Shown: piece by piece, positions 34,280 through 42,258 of the stretch
How positions within the stretch are numbered: position 1 is the first letter of the stretch
Layout of the letters: the number at the start of each line of letters is the position of its first letter
Source of the DNA: JAKFEE01 sp036675815
GTDB lineage: Bacteria; Pseudomonadota; Alphaproteobacteria; Rhodospirillales; Magnetospirillaceae
Reading direction: 5' to 3'
Assembly (NCBI GenBank): GCA_036675815.1
Contig: JAKFEE010000031.1
Location: forward strand, 124,001 to 188,000
DNA length: 64,000 bases
Position numbers and translations under genes: made by a program
The notes under the pieces: model-generated
Told to the model about the DNA's origin: nothing
Databases searched by the model: none
Seen by the model: the letters and a program-made list of their open reading frames with translations, nothing else

Positions 34280-35449
34280 ATGGCAACAACAGCCGATATC
34301 GTTGCCCGCTGCCAGGATATGTACGACGACTTGGAGTTCAACTACGCCCGCCAATGGAAGGCGGCGGCTCCGGGTCGCAAGGTGGTGGGACATTTGCCCG
34401 TGTATGTGCCGCGCGAGCTCATTCATGCCGCCGGCGCGCTGCCGCTCGGTATCTTCGGCGGTGGTGACTCGCTCGAAGTCATCCACGGCGACGCCTACTA
34501 CCAGTCCTATATTTGCCGCATTCCGCGCTCGACCATCGAGCTGGGCGTGACCAAGCGCCTGGACTTCGTCGACGGCATGCTGTTCCCGTTCGTCTGCGAC
34601 GTGATCCGCAATCTGTCGGGCATCTGGAAGGTGATGTTCCCGAACGTCTTCACGAAGTTCTTCGACACGCCGCAGAACTACCGCTTCGACATCGGCGGCG
34701 AGTACTACGTGCACGAGCTGCAGGAGCTGCGTGAAGGCCTCGAGAAGATGGCCGGCCGCAAGATCACCGACGAGGACCTGAACAAGTCGATCGCGGTCTA
34801 CAACGAGAACCGCCGCGTCATCCGCGAGGTCTACAAGTTCCGCGCCGATCAGCCCTGGAAGGCGCCGGCGTGGGAGGTGTACCTGCTGATGCGTGCCGGC
34901 ATGGTTATGCCGCCCGAGGAGCACACGGTGCTGATGCGCGAGTACATGGACGCCGCCCGCAAGGAAGAGCGTCCGGTGCGCGACAACACCCGCGTCGTCA
35001 TCACCGGCTCGTTCTGCGAGCAGCCGCCGCTGAACCTGGTGAAGTCGATCGAGATGGCCGGCTGCTACATCGTCGATGACGACTACATGCTGGTGAACCG
35101 CTGGCTGATGGAAGACGTGCCGACCGCGGGCGACCCGATGGTCAACCTGTCGAAGGCCTTCCTTGAGCATTCGGTCGAGACGGCCAGCAAGTACGTCGAC
35201 CAGGAAGAGAAGAAGGGCCAGTTCCTGGTCGAGTCGGTGAAGAAGAGCGGCGCCGAAGGCGTCATCTTCGCCGCCCCGTCGTTCTGCGACCCGGCGCTGC
35301 TCGACCGGCCGATGCTGCAGCACCGGCTCAACGAGCACAACATCCCCTACATCGCCTTCAAGTACGCCGAAAATTCCGGCCAGATGCAGCCCATCCGTGA
35401 GCAGGCCGGTACGTTCGCCGACTCGATCAAGCTGTGGAGCGAAGCATGA
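34280..35449 (+). CDS. bcrC: Benzoyl-CoA reductase, subunit C
   Basis: This 389-residue subunit belongs to the BcrBC/HgdB (2-hydroxyacyl-CoA dehydratase) family and forms, with BcrB, the module that binds benzoyl-CoA and iron-sulfur clusters. The family opening motif PVYVPRELIHAAGALPLGIFGG (split, about residues 42-63) and conserved Cys in SYICRIPRS, FPFVCDVIRN, GSFCEQPP and SFCDPALLD are present. ATG 34280 follows GGGAGGA (34264-34270). The enzyme reduces the aromatic ring at the expense of two ATP, anaerobically. It overlaps bcrB by 4 bases. Confidence 0.93.
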   Translation: MATTADIVARCQDMYDDLEFNYARQWKAAAPGRKVVGHLPVYVPRELIHAAGALPLGIFGGGDSLEVIHGDAYYQSYICRIPRSTIELGVTKRLDFVDGMLFPFVCDVIRNLSGIWKVMFPNVFTKFFDTPQNYRFDIGGEYYVHELQELREGLEKMAGRKITDEDLNKSIAVYNENRRVIREVYKFRADQPWKAPAWEVYLLMRAGMVMPPEEHTVLMREYMDAARKEERPVRDNTRVVITGSFCEQPPLNLVKSIEMAGCYIVDDDYMLVNRWLMEDVPTAGDPMVNLSKAFLEHSVETASKYVDQEEKKGQFLVESVKKSGAEGVIFAAPSFCDPALLDRPMLQHRLNEHNIPYIAFKYAENSGQMQPIREQAGTFADSIKLWSEA

Positions 35450-36738
35450 GCAAGGAAGCTGTCAAAGAGCCGTCGATGCTCAAGCAGAAAGAGATGATCG
35501 CGAAGAACTACGATCTTCTCACCAGTACGCAAGAGCATGGCCGCAAAGTTGCCTCGACCTTCGTTCCTGGCAACCTGAACGAGTTGATCATGTGCTTCGA
35601 CATGCTCAACAACCTGCCGGAAATCAACGCGATCCAGAACGGCATGCGCAAGCTGTCCGGCGGCTACATCATGGACGCTGAGAAGAACGGCCATTCCGAG
35701 GACGTGTGCACCTACGTCAAGGCCGACATCGGCCTGATGAGCAAGGGCAACATCGCGCCCAACGGCAAGCCGTTCTCGAATCCCGACGTCCTGCTGTTGT
35801 CCTACACCGGCTGCTTCACCTTCCTGAAGTGGTTCGAGCTGCTGCGCGAGCAGTACAAGTGTCCGACGGTCATGCTGCACGTCCCCTATGAGGGTGACGG
35901 GCACTGGACCAAGAACATGCGCGACTACATCGTCAAGCAGCTCAAGGACGAGGTGATCCCCACCCTCGAGCGCGTGTCGGGCGTCAAGTTCGACATCGAT
36001 CGTCTGCGCGAGAACCTGCGCCGCTCGGCCAAGGCCGAGGAGAACCTGGTGTGGATCCTCGAGCAGGGCAAGCGTAAGCCCTCGCCGATCGATGCCTACT
36101 TCGGTGGCGTCTACTACATCGGCCCGATCTTCACCGCGTTCCGCGGCACCGAGGATGCGGTCGAGTACTACGACATGCTGCGCGTCGAGCTCGAGCGCCG
36201 CATCGCCGCCAAGGAAGGCCCGCTGACCCCGGACGGCACGCTCTTCAACGACCAGAAGTACCGCATCGTCACCGAAGGCCCGCCGAACTGGACCAACTTC
36301 CGCGATTTCTGGAAGATGTTCTACGACGAGGGCGCCGTGGTCGTCGCCAGCTCCTACACCAAGGTCGGCGGTCTGTACGACTACGACGGCTTCCGCCACG
36401 ATCCGGATAATCCGCTGGAGTCGCTGGCCGAGTACTGCCTGGGTTGCTACACCAACCGCAACCTGCCGACCCGCATCGACATCCTCCAGAAGTACATAGA
36501 GGAGTACGAGGCCGACGGCCTGCTGATCAACTCGATCAAGAGCTGCAACAGCTTCTCGGCCGGCCAGTTGATGATGATGCGCGAGATCGAGAAGCGCACC
36601 GGCAAGCCCGGCGCCTTCGTCGAGACCGACCTGGTCGACCCGCGCTACTTCTCGGCGGCGAACGTCAAGAACCGTCTGGAGAGCTATTTCCAGATGATCG
36701 ACCAGCGCCGTAAGGGCGCCAAGGTCGCCGCGGAATAA
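35446..36738 (+). CDS. bcrB: Benzoyl-CoA reductase, subunit B
   Basis: This 430-residue paralogue of BcrC is the second subunit of the substrate-reducing module. Cysteines likely to bind iron-sulfur clusters occur in EDVCTYVKADIGL, SYTGCFTFLKWFE, EYCLGCYTNRNL and NSIKSCNSFSAGQ. The start at ATG 35446 overlaps the bcrC stop. It is followed by an unusual 158-base gap with three inverted repeats before bcrA, the only long gap in the bcr block. Confidence 0.93.
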   Translation: MSKEAVKEPSMLKQKEMIAKNYDLLTSTQEHGRKVASTFVPGNLNELIMCFDMLNNLPEINAIQNGMRKLSGGYIMDAEKNGHSEDVCTYVKADIGLMSKGNIAPNGKPFSNPDVLLLSYTGCFTFLKWFELLREQYKCPTVMLHVPYEGDGHWTKNMRDYIVKQLKDEVIPTLERVSGVKFDIDRLRENLRRSAKAEENLVWILEQGKRKPSPIDAYFGGVYYIGPIFTAFRGTEDAVEYYDMLRVELERRIAAKEGPLTPDGTLFNDQKYRIVTEGPPNWTNFRDFWKMFYDEGAVVVASSYTKVGGLYDYDGFRHDPDNPLESLAEYCLGCYTNRNLPTRIDILQKYIEEYEADGLLINSIKSCNSFSAGQLMMMREIEKRTGKPGAFVETDLVDPRYFSAANVKNRLESYFQMIDQRRKGAKVAAE

Positions 36739-36747
36739 GGCATAGAT

Positions 36748-36873
36748 CCCGCTCTCGCCGCCAGCGGCGGGAGCGGGGCACCCAGTGAGCGGGGGAGGGT
36801 GTGGGGACTCCCGATTACAGCTCGGTCGAGCCCCACCAATACCCACACCCCACCTGTCCCTGGGCGGGACAGG
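36748..36873. repeat. Three hairpins between bcrB and bcrA
   Basis: Stem 1 is 36748-36761 with 36764-36777 (14 bp, one mismatch, 2-base loop). Stem 2 is GGGTGTGGG 36797-36805 with CCCACACCC 36842-36850. Stem 3 is CCTGTCCC 36853-36860 with GGGACAGG 36866-36873. They lie inside an operon whose four reductase subunits must be made together, so they may stabilise mRNA ends or cause partial termination. Confidence 0.75.
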
Positions 36874-36896
36874 CGTTAGACGAGAGGGAGGTTCAG

Positions 36897-38201
36897 TTGC
36901 GTAGCTTCATCGGCATCGACCTCGGCTCCACCACGACGAAAGCCGTCCTGATCGATGAGGACGGCAAGGTCATGGGCCGTGGCATCACCAACTCGCGCTC
37001 CAACTACGACACCGCCTGCGCGGTGGCGAAGGAAGAGGCGCTGATCAACACCCGCTTCACCCTGTTCCGCCGCGGCCTCGCCGGCGTCGGCGAGCAGAAG
37101 GTCGAGAAGATCCTGGACGGCGTCGAGCGCAATTTCCGCCTCGTGCAGTTCCTCGACCAGCTCAAGGACCTCGAGGCCACCTGCATCCGCAACACCACCG
37201 GCAACCGTTTCGCCGGCAAGGAGCAGGCGATCAAGGAAGGCCTGGTCGAGCTGTTCAAGCGCCTGGCCATCGACGCCGAGGCCCTCTATGCCCCCGGCGC
37301 CGAGCGCAAGTCGGACTTCTTCCGCGACATCGCCGGTTCGCGCTACATGCATTTCGGTGAGGAAGTGTCGAAGGAAGCCGGCCTGTCCTTCGACATGCTG
37401 CTCAACGTCTACGACAAGTCGATCATCGAGGTCGAGAACCGGCCGCCGGCGGGCGACATGAAGGAGAAGTTCCTGGCCGCGCTCGATCGCCTCGGCCGCC
37501 AGGAGAAGTTCGACTTCGACATCAGTGAGATGGACAAGCCGATCAAGGAGGCCTTGGACATCGAGATCATCGAAGGCGCCGTCGTCGGCACCGGCTACGG
37601 CCGCGTCCGTCTGCCCTTCCCCAAGGAGTTCATCCGCTCCGAGATCCTGTGCCACGGCCTCGGCGCGCATCTGATGTACCCGAACACCCGCACGGTGCTC
37701 GACATCGGCGGCCAGGACACCAAGGGCATCCAGATCGACAAGGTGGGCATCGTCGAGAACTTCCAGATGAATGACCGCTGTGCCGCCGGCACCGGCCGCT
37801 ATCTGGGCTACATCGCCGACGAAATGAACATCGGCCTGCACGAGCTTGGCCCGATGGCCATGAAGTCGACCAAGAGCCTGCGCATCAACTCGACCTGCAC
37901 GGTGTTCGCCGGCGCCGAGCTGCGTGACCGCCTGGCGATGGGCGACAAGCGCGAGGACATCCTGGCAGGCCTGCACCGCGCCATCATCCTGCGTGCCATG
38001 TCGATCCTGTCGCGCGCCGGTGGCGTGGCCGACGAGTTCACCTTCACCGGCGGCGTCGCCAAGAACGACGCGGCGGTGCGCGAGCTGCGCAAGCTCGTCA
38101 AGGAGAACTACGGCGAGGTCACCATCAACATCAACGCCAACTCGATCTACACCGGGGCGCTGGGCGGCGCTGAGTTCGCCCGTCGTTCGGCCGTGAACTG
38201 A
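36897..38201 (+). CDS. bcrA: Benzoyl-CoA reductase ATPase subunit A
   Basis: This 434-residue member of the BadF/BadG/BcrA/BcrD ATPase family (actin-like ASKHA fold) hydrolyses ATP and, with BcrD, holds a bridging [4Fe-4S] cluster that injects low-potential electrons into BcrBC. The phosphate-binding loop is GIDLGSTTTKAVLID (about residues 5-19). The bridging-cluster cysteines are in NDRCAAGTGRYLG and NSTCTVFAGAE. I place the start at TTG 36897 because GGGAGG lies 6 bases upstream and the family begins here; an in-frame GTG at 36801 would add 32 residues not seen in the family. Confidence 0.93.
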   Translation: MRSFIGIDLGSTTTKAVLIDEDGKVMGRGITNSRSNYDTACAVAKEEALINTRFTLFRRGLAGVGEQKVEKILDGVERNFRLVQFLDQLKDLEATCIRNTTGNRFAGKEQAIKEGLVELFKRLAIDAEALYAPGAERKSDFFRDIAGSRYMHFGEEVSKEAGLSFDMLLNVYDKSIIEVENRPPAGDMKEKFLAALDRLGRQEKFDFDISEMDKPIKEALDIEIIEGAVVGTGYGRVRLPFPKEFIRSEILCHGLGAHLMYPNTRTVLDIGGQDTKGIQIDKVGIVENFQMNDRCAAGTGRYLGYIADEMNIGLHELGPMAMKSTKSLRINSTCTVFAGAELRDRLAMGDKREDILAGLHRAIILRAMSILSRAGGVADEFTFTGGVAKNDAAVRELRKLVKENYGEVTININANSIYTGALGGAEFARRSAVN

Positions 38202-38212
38202 GGGAGGAGCAG

Positions 38213-39058
38213 ATGTCCATCATCACTGCAGGCATCGACATCGGTACCGGTGCGGTCAAGACCGTGCTGTTCGAAGTCGACGGCGACAACAACAAGTGGC
38301 TGGCCAAGCGCACTGATCGTATCCGTCAGCGCGACCCCTTCCAGCTGGCCGAGCAGGCGTTCGACGAGCTGCTGGAAGAGCAGAAGCTCAACCGCAAGGA
38401 CGTCGCCTACGTGGCGACCACCGGCGAGGGCGAGAACCTGCGCTTCCACACCGGCCACTTCTACTCGATGACGACGCACGCCCGCGGCGCCATCTATTTC
38501 GACCCCGAGGCGCGTGCGGTGCTCGATATCGGCGCCCTGCACGGCCGTGGCATCCGCGTCGACGAGCGCGGCAAGGTCATCACCTATCGCATGACCAGCC
38601 AGTGCGCGTCGGGTTCGGGCCAGTTCCTCGAGAACATCGCCCGCTACCTCGGCATCGCCCAGGACGAGATCGGCGCCCTGTCGATGAAGTCCGATGATCC
38701 GGAAGTGGTGTCGTCGATCTGCGCCGTGCTGGCCGAGACCGACGTCATCAACATGGTGTCGCGCGGCATTTCGTCGTCGAACATCCTCAAGGGCATTCAC
38801 ATGTCCATGGCGGTGCGTCTGGCGAAGCTGCTGAAGTCGATCGGTGCCGTCCAAGGCGTCGCCCTGATGACCGGCGGCCTCGCCCTCGATACCGGCCTGG
38901 TGGCGGCGCTCAACGAGGCGATGGTCAAGGAAAAGGTCAACGTGGTTGCGCGCAGCCACCCCGAGTCGATCTATGCCGGTGCCATCGGCGCCGCCCTGTG
39001 GGGCGGTTTCCGTCACGAAAAGCTGAGCCGCCTCGGCCAGCTGGCGATGGCGTCGTAA
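38213..39058 (+). CDS. bcrD: Benzoyl-CoA reductase ATPase subunit D
   Basis: This 281-residue second ATPase subunit of the electron-activating module has the nucleotide loop GIDIGTGAVKTVLFE (about residues 6-20), DIGALHGRGIRVDE (second phosphate motif) and bridging-cluster cysteines in TSQCASGSGQF and SSICAVLAETD. The length matches BcrD of Thauera-type reductases. AGGGAGGAG precedes ATG 38213, 11 bases after the bcrA stop. Confidence 0.93.
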   Translation: MSIITAGIDIGTGAVKTVLFEVDGDNNKWLAKRTDRIRQRDPFQLAEQAFDELLEEQKLNRKDVAYVATTGEGENLRFHTGHFYSMTTHARGAIYFDPEARAVLDIGALHGRGIRVDERGKVITYRMTSQCASGSGQFLENIARYLGIAQDEIGALSMKSDDPEVVSSICAVLAETDVINMVSRGISSSNILKGIHMSMAVRLAKLLKSIGAVQGVALMTGGLALDTGLVAALNEAMVKEKVNVVARSHPESIYAGAIGAALWGGFRHEKLSRLGQLAMAS

Positions 39059-39079
39059 GGCGCGAGCAGGAGGTTTCCC

Positions 39080-39325
39080 ATGGCGCTCTACATCACCGAC
39101 GATTGCACCAGCTGCGACGCTTGCGTCTCGGTTTGCCCCAACACGGCAATCACCGCCGGTGATCCGATCTATGTGATCGATCCGGCGAAGTGCACCGAGT
39201 GCGTCGGTGCCGAAGACGAGCCGCAGTGCCGCCTGGTGTGCCCGGCCGACTGCATCCTCGACGACCCGAATTATCGCGAGTCGCCCGAGGAGCTGCAGGC
39301 CAAGTACCAGGCGCTGCACGGCTAG
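39080..39325 (+). CDS. fdx: 2[4Fe-4S] ferredoxin, electron donor to benzoyl-CoA reductase
   Basis: This 81-residue Alvin-type ferredoxin has cluster motif 1 C-x2-C-x2-C-x3-C-P (CTSCDACVSVCP, residues 9-20). Motif 2 is C-x2-C-x8-C-x3-C-P with the loop enlargement typical of the Allochromatium vinosum group, plus an extra Cys (CPADC) and a short C-terminal helix. Such ferredoxins have very low potentials and feed benzoyl-CoA reductase. It is the last gene of the operon, 21 bases after bcrD. The ferredoxin-reducing enzyme is not in the window. Confidence 0.93.
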   Translation: MALYITDDCTSCDACVSVCPNTAITAGDPIYVIDPAKCTECVGAEDEPQCRLVCPADCILDDPNYRESPEELQAKYQALHG

Positions 39326-39359
39326 TCCGACCGTAGCGCGGGGAAGCTGGCTCCCCATA

Positions 39360-39381
39360 CCCTGGGTCCTCGGACCCAGGG
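39360..39381. terminator. First hairpin after fdx
   Basis: CCCTGGGTCC (39360-39369), TC and GGACCCAGGG (39372-39381) form a perfect 10-bp stem. It lies 35 bases after the ferredoxin stop, but no T-tract follows, so it may protect the 3' end rather than terminate. Confidence 0.6.
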
Positions 39382-39473
39382 ACCGGGTGGCGGGGGTAGG
39401 TCTCCGCCTTCCCAACAAGCGTATGTCATGCCTTGCGCGGCTCCCTCACCTGCGTTTCGGGGGCCGCGGCTTC

Positions 39474-39513
39474 GGGTGCCGGACGTTCCCCCGTCCGGCA
39501 CCCTTCCTCTTTT
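39474..39513 (+). terminator. Intrinsic terminator of the benzoyl-CoA operon
   Basis: GGGTGCCGGACG (39474-39485) and CGTCCGGCACCC (39492-39503) pair over 12 bp and are followed by TTCCTCTTTT. This is the best intrinsic terminator after fdx and probably ends the had-fdx transcript. Confidence 0.85.
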
Positions 39514-39760
39514 CCGCCATCGCCGGCAGCGGCGGGTCTCGGCGGCAGGCGTAGGTCGCAGCGCCGGCAGGAACCGGCGGCATGCCGGCGGCAGCGGTTT
39601 CGGATGCGGCAATCGACCGGATCATCGGCGGGGGTGCTCATCGACGAAGCTTTATCATTCCTCGGCGCGGCCGCCCAGCGTGGGCGGCGACGTAGAGGCC
39701 TTGGAACACGATGCCGAAATTTGGTACTTTGATGCCGAATTGATCCTTGGAGCTGATGCC

Positions 39761-40150
39761 GTGTCGATCGTCACCTTCGCACTCGCCGATGCCGCGGCGG
39801 AAGAACGCTACGACGGCTTTCGCGATGCCCTATGCGATGGCCATGCCCGCCGCTATGCCATGCTCTACAAAGGCGCCGACGGCGTCCGCTGCCAGCTTCA
39901 GAACAGCGGTCGCTGCCTCGACCCTGACACGCCGTGGCACATGGTGCGGTTCCTGGTCGAGCCGCTATTTCGCTTCGACGATGCCACCGAATGGGTGGTG
40001 CTGTTGCCGGTGGAGACGTGGAAGCAGCGCTGCGATGAGGCGTTGCAGCAGTCGATGGCCGATGAACAGGGGCGGCCGTGGAGCATCATCCTCGCCGAGG
40101 CCCTTGCCGGCGAAATGGCGGGACGGCCGCATCTGAAAATCACCCGTTGA
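39761..40150 (+). CDS. Hypothetical protein
   Basis: This is a 129-residue protein of no family I recognise. It is soluble, with no signal or membrane segment, and rich in Trp, Asp and Glu. Its second half reads FRFDDATEWVVLLPVETWKQRCDE. The start is GTG 39761, with TTGGAG 9 bases upstream; the longer open frame to 39428 crosses the operon terminator and is rejected. It lies between the benzoyl-CoA operon and the molybdate genes and converges on the DUF2478 gene. Confidence 0.6.
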   Translation: MSIVTFALADAAAEERYDGFRDALCDGHARRYAMLYKGADGVRCQLQNSGRCLDPDTPWHMVRFLVEPLFRFDDATEWVVLLPVETWKQRCDEALQQSMADEQGRPWSIILAEALAGEMAGRPHLKITR

Positions 40151-40159
40151 GCGACGGGT

Positions 40160-40714
40160 TCACGCCATGGCTATTGCCGTGATGGCACGGCGAGATTCGG
40201 CAAACCAGCCGTAGAGGGCGGCTGGCTCGGGCGGGAGCAATCGACCGAGGCCGCCCGAGAACACCCGCCAATCGTCGAGATGGGCCACCGGAACGCAGGT
40301 CAGGAACGGTATTCCCGAAGCCATGGCCTGCAGCATTTCCTGGCACAGGCCGCCGCCCGCCTTTTCGAGGCCACCATAGCGGTTGGCGACGATCAGGTCG
40401 GCGTCGCCGTCCAGTGCCGCGCGCAAGACGGCGCTGGCGGCGGCGACCCCGGCGGGGTCGATGCGGCATGAGGTGGAGCCGGCGCCAAGATCCTGCGAAA
40501 TGCGGAAACGCCGGCCGTTGGCGACGTCGGCCAGTTCCATGGTGCAGGCGCAGCCGTCGATCACCGCGCCATTGTGCTGGACCACACCGCGTACGCGCAC
40601 GCCGCGTCCAAGCAGATCGCACGCGAAGCCAGCCAGCAACTCGTCGACGAATATGCCCGGCCTTTGGACGATTGCGGCAAAGGTCGGTTCGACGTCCATG
40701 CGGTGCTCCGTCAT
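40160..40714 (-). CDS. DUF2478 family protein, molybdate-locus associated
   Basis: This 184-residue protein fits DUF2478, a family found beside molybdate transport genes (recollection). A visible fold resembles nucleotide-binding MobB-like domains: an N-terminal strand FAAIVQRPG, a Cys-containing VIDGCACTMELADV, IVANRYGGLEKAGGGLCQEM and PFLTCVPVAHLDDW. A role in molybdate handling or cofactor synthesis is likely but unproven. It diverges from modA, sharing a 95-base control region. Confidence 0.7.
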   Translation of the reverse strand: MTEHRMDVEPTFAAIVQRPGIFVDELLAGFACDLLGRGVRVRGVVQHNGAVIDGCACTMELADVANGRRFRISQDLGAGSTSCRIDPAGVAAASAVLRAALDGDADLIVANRYGGLEKAGGGLCQEMLQAMASGIPFLTCVPVAHLDDWRVFSGGLGRLLPPEPAALYGWFAESRRAITAIAMA

Positions 40715-40757
40715 CGCGCTCGGCCCGTTGACAGAGGCCGTACCTACGGCAAGGATG

Positions 40758-40765
40758 CGTTATAT
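40758..40765. promoter_or_regulatory. ModE-like half-site upstream of modA
   Basis: CGTTATAT matches half of the known ModE palindrome (CGTTATAT...ATATAACG) and lies between the divergent DUF2478 and modA genes. The second half is not present, so repression by molybdate is only suggested. Confidence 0.3.
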
Positions 40766-40809
40766 CCGCGCGGGCAGCAACGGGCACATGCGGATAGCAC
40801 GGGGCAGGG

Positions 40810-41568
40810 ATGCTGAAGCGACTGATTGCGGGCGCGCTCGCGCTTTTTCTGACGGCCGGCACCGCCACTGCGCAAGAGGTCGTGGTCTTCGCCGCGGCCT
40901 CGACGACCAATGCCATCAGCGACATCGCCAGACTGTTCGAGGCCGAGGGGCGGGGCAGGGTCGTCGCATCCTTCGCGGCATCGTCGACGCTGGCGAAGCA
41001 GATCGAGCAGGGGGCGCCCGCCCACCTATTCCTGTCGGCGGACGTGAAATGGGCTGATTATCTGGCCGACGAGGGCCTGATCGAGACGTCGACGCGCTGC
41101 GACCTGCTGGGCAACCGGCTGGCGTTGGTGGCACCTGCGGACTCGGCGGTGGCGTTGACGATGGCGACCGGCGTCGACGTGGCCGGCGTGCTCGGTGACG
41201 GGCGCCTGGCCACCGGCGATCCAGATCATGTGCCGGTCGGCGGCTATGCCAAGCAGGCCCTCGAGTCATTGGGCGTGTGGCACGACATCGAGCCGAGACT
41301 GGCGCGGGCGGATTCCGTGCGGGCGGCGCTCGCCATGGTCGAGCGGGGCGAGGTGCCGCTGGGCATCGTCTACAGTACCGATGCCGCCGTGTCGGCAAAG
41401 GTGCGCACGGTGGCCTTGTTTCCCGCCGACAGCCACGCGCCTGTGGTCTATCCGCTGGCGGTGGTCGCCGGCGGCGTGCCGGCCCAGGCCAGGGCATTCT
41501 ACGACTTCCTGAAGTCGCCGGCCGCCGCCGCCGTGTTCCGGCGATATGGCTTTCAGGTGAATGACTGA
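40810..41568 (+). CDS. modA: Molybdate ABC transporter, substrate-binding protein
   Basis: This 252-residue periplasmic protein has a Sec signal peptide ending ATA before QEVVVFAAASTTNAI. The mature start and FAASSTLAKQIEQGAPAHLF (about residues 54-73) are the ModA oxyanion-binding segments, and GDPDHVPVGGYAKQAL completes the site. It delivers molybdate or tungstate to ModBC. GGGGCAGGG precedes ATG 40810. The stop overlaps modB (TGATG). Confidence 0.93.
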   Translation: MLKRLIAGALALFLTAGTATAQEVVVFAAASTTNAISDIARLFEAEGRGRVVASFAASSTLAKQIEQGAPAHLFLSADVKWADYLADEGLIETSTRCDLLGNRLALVAPADSAVALTMATGVDVAGVLGDGRLATGDPDHVPVGGYAKQALESLGVWHDIEPRLARADSVRAALAMVERGEVPLGIVYSTDAAVSAKVRTVALFPADSHAPVVYPLAVVAGGVPAQARAFYDFLKSPAAAAVFRRYGFQVND

Positions 41569-42254
41569 TGCTGACCGACCTGGAGCTCGAGGCGTTGTCC
41601 CTCAGCCTGCTGGTCTCCGGCGCTGCCGTCGTGGCCAGCCTGCCGGCAGGGATCTTGTGCGCCTGGCTGTTGGCACGGGTCAGCTTTCCCGGCAAGTCAC
41701 TCATTGACGGGCTGATCCACCTGCCGCTGGTCCTGCCGCCGGTGGTGGTCGGGTACTTCCTGCTGGTGACGTTCGGCCGCAAGGGCCTCGTCGGCGGCTG
41801 GCTCTACGACACCTTCGGCATCAGCCTGATCTTCACCTGGAAGGGGGCGGCCATCGCCTCGGCCGTCGTCGCCTTCCCGCTGATGGTGCGGTCCATCCGC
41901 CTGTCGGTCGAGGCCGTCGATCGCGGCCTCGAAAGCGCGGCGCGAACCCTGGGTGCCGGCCCGGTTGCGGTGTTCCTGTCGGTGACCCTGCCGCTGGTGG
42001 CGCCCGGCATCATCACCGGCGCCATCCTGGCCTTCGCCCGCTCACTGTCGGAATTCGGTGCAACCATAACCTTCGTCTCGAACATTCCCGGCGAAACCAG
42101 AACCCTGCCCATCGCCCTTTACACGCTGACGCAGACGCCGGGTGGCGATGCCGCCGCTGCCCGCCTGTGCGTCATCTCGGTCATCCTCGCCTTCATCGCC
42201 CTGTTTGCCTCGGAGATCTTGGCGCGGCGTATGCAGGCGAAACTGAAAGGGTGA
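41568..42254 (+). CDS. modB: Molybdate ABC transporter, permease
   Basis: This 228-residue permease has five or six membrane helices and the binding-protein-dependent permease loop LESAARTLGAGPVAVFLSVT (about residues 124-143), which contacts ModC. LPPVVVGYFLL is typical of ModB. It is translationally coupled to modA, and modC follows after 4 bases. Confidence 0.93.
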   Translation: MLTDLELEALSLSLLVSGAAVVASLPAGILCAWLLARVSFPGKSLIDGLIHLPLVLPPVVVGYFLLVTFGRKGLVGGWLYDTFGISLIFTWKGAAIASAVVAFPLMVRSIRLSVEAVDRGLESAARTLGAGPVAVFLSVTLPLVAPGIITGAILAFARSLSEFGATITFVSNIPGETRTLPIALYTLTQTPGGDAAAARLCVISVILAFIALFASEILARRMQAKLKG

Positions 42255-42258
42255 GGGG

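Larger units (their letters stand above)
39326..39760. other. Intergenic region between fdx and the next gene
   Basis: This 435-base gap contains the 10-bp hairpin, the intrinsic terminator and, at its right end, a direct repeat GATGCCGAAATT/GATGCCGAATT (39710 and 39731, 21 bases or two helical turns apart) in front of the 39761 gene. Frames that run through it have atypical content and no ribosome binding site, so I see no gene. Confidence 0.65.

Noticed and set aside
39428..39760. Upstream extension of the 39761 gene to 39428
   Set aside because: It would translate through the intrinsic terminator of the benzoyl-CoA operon, and its Arg/Gly-rich text differs from the downstream protein.
40728..40733. 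TTGACA with TTATAT as a modA promoter
   Set aside because: The spacing of 26 bases is far too long for a sigma-70 promoter.
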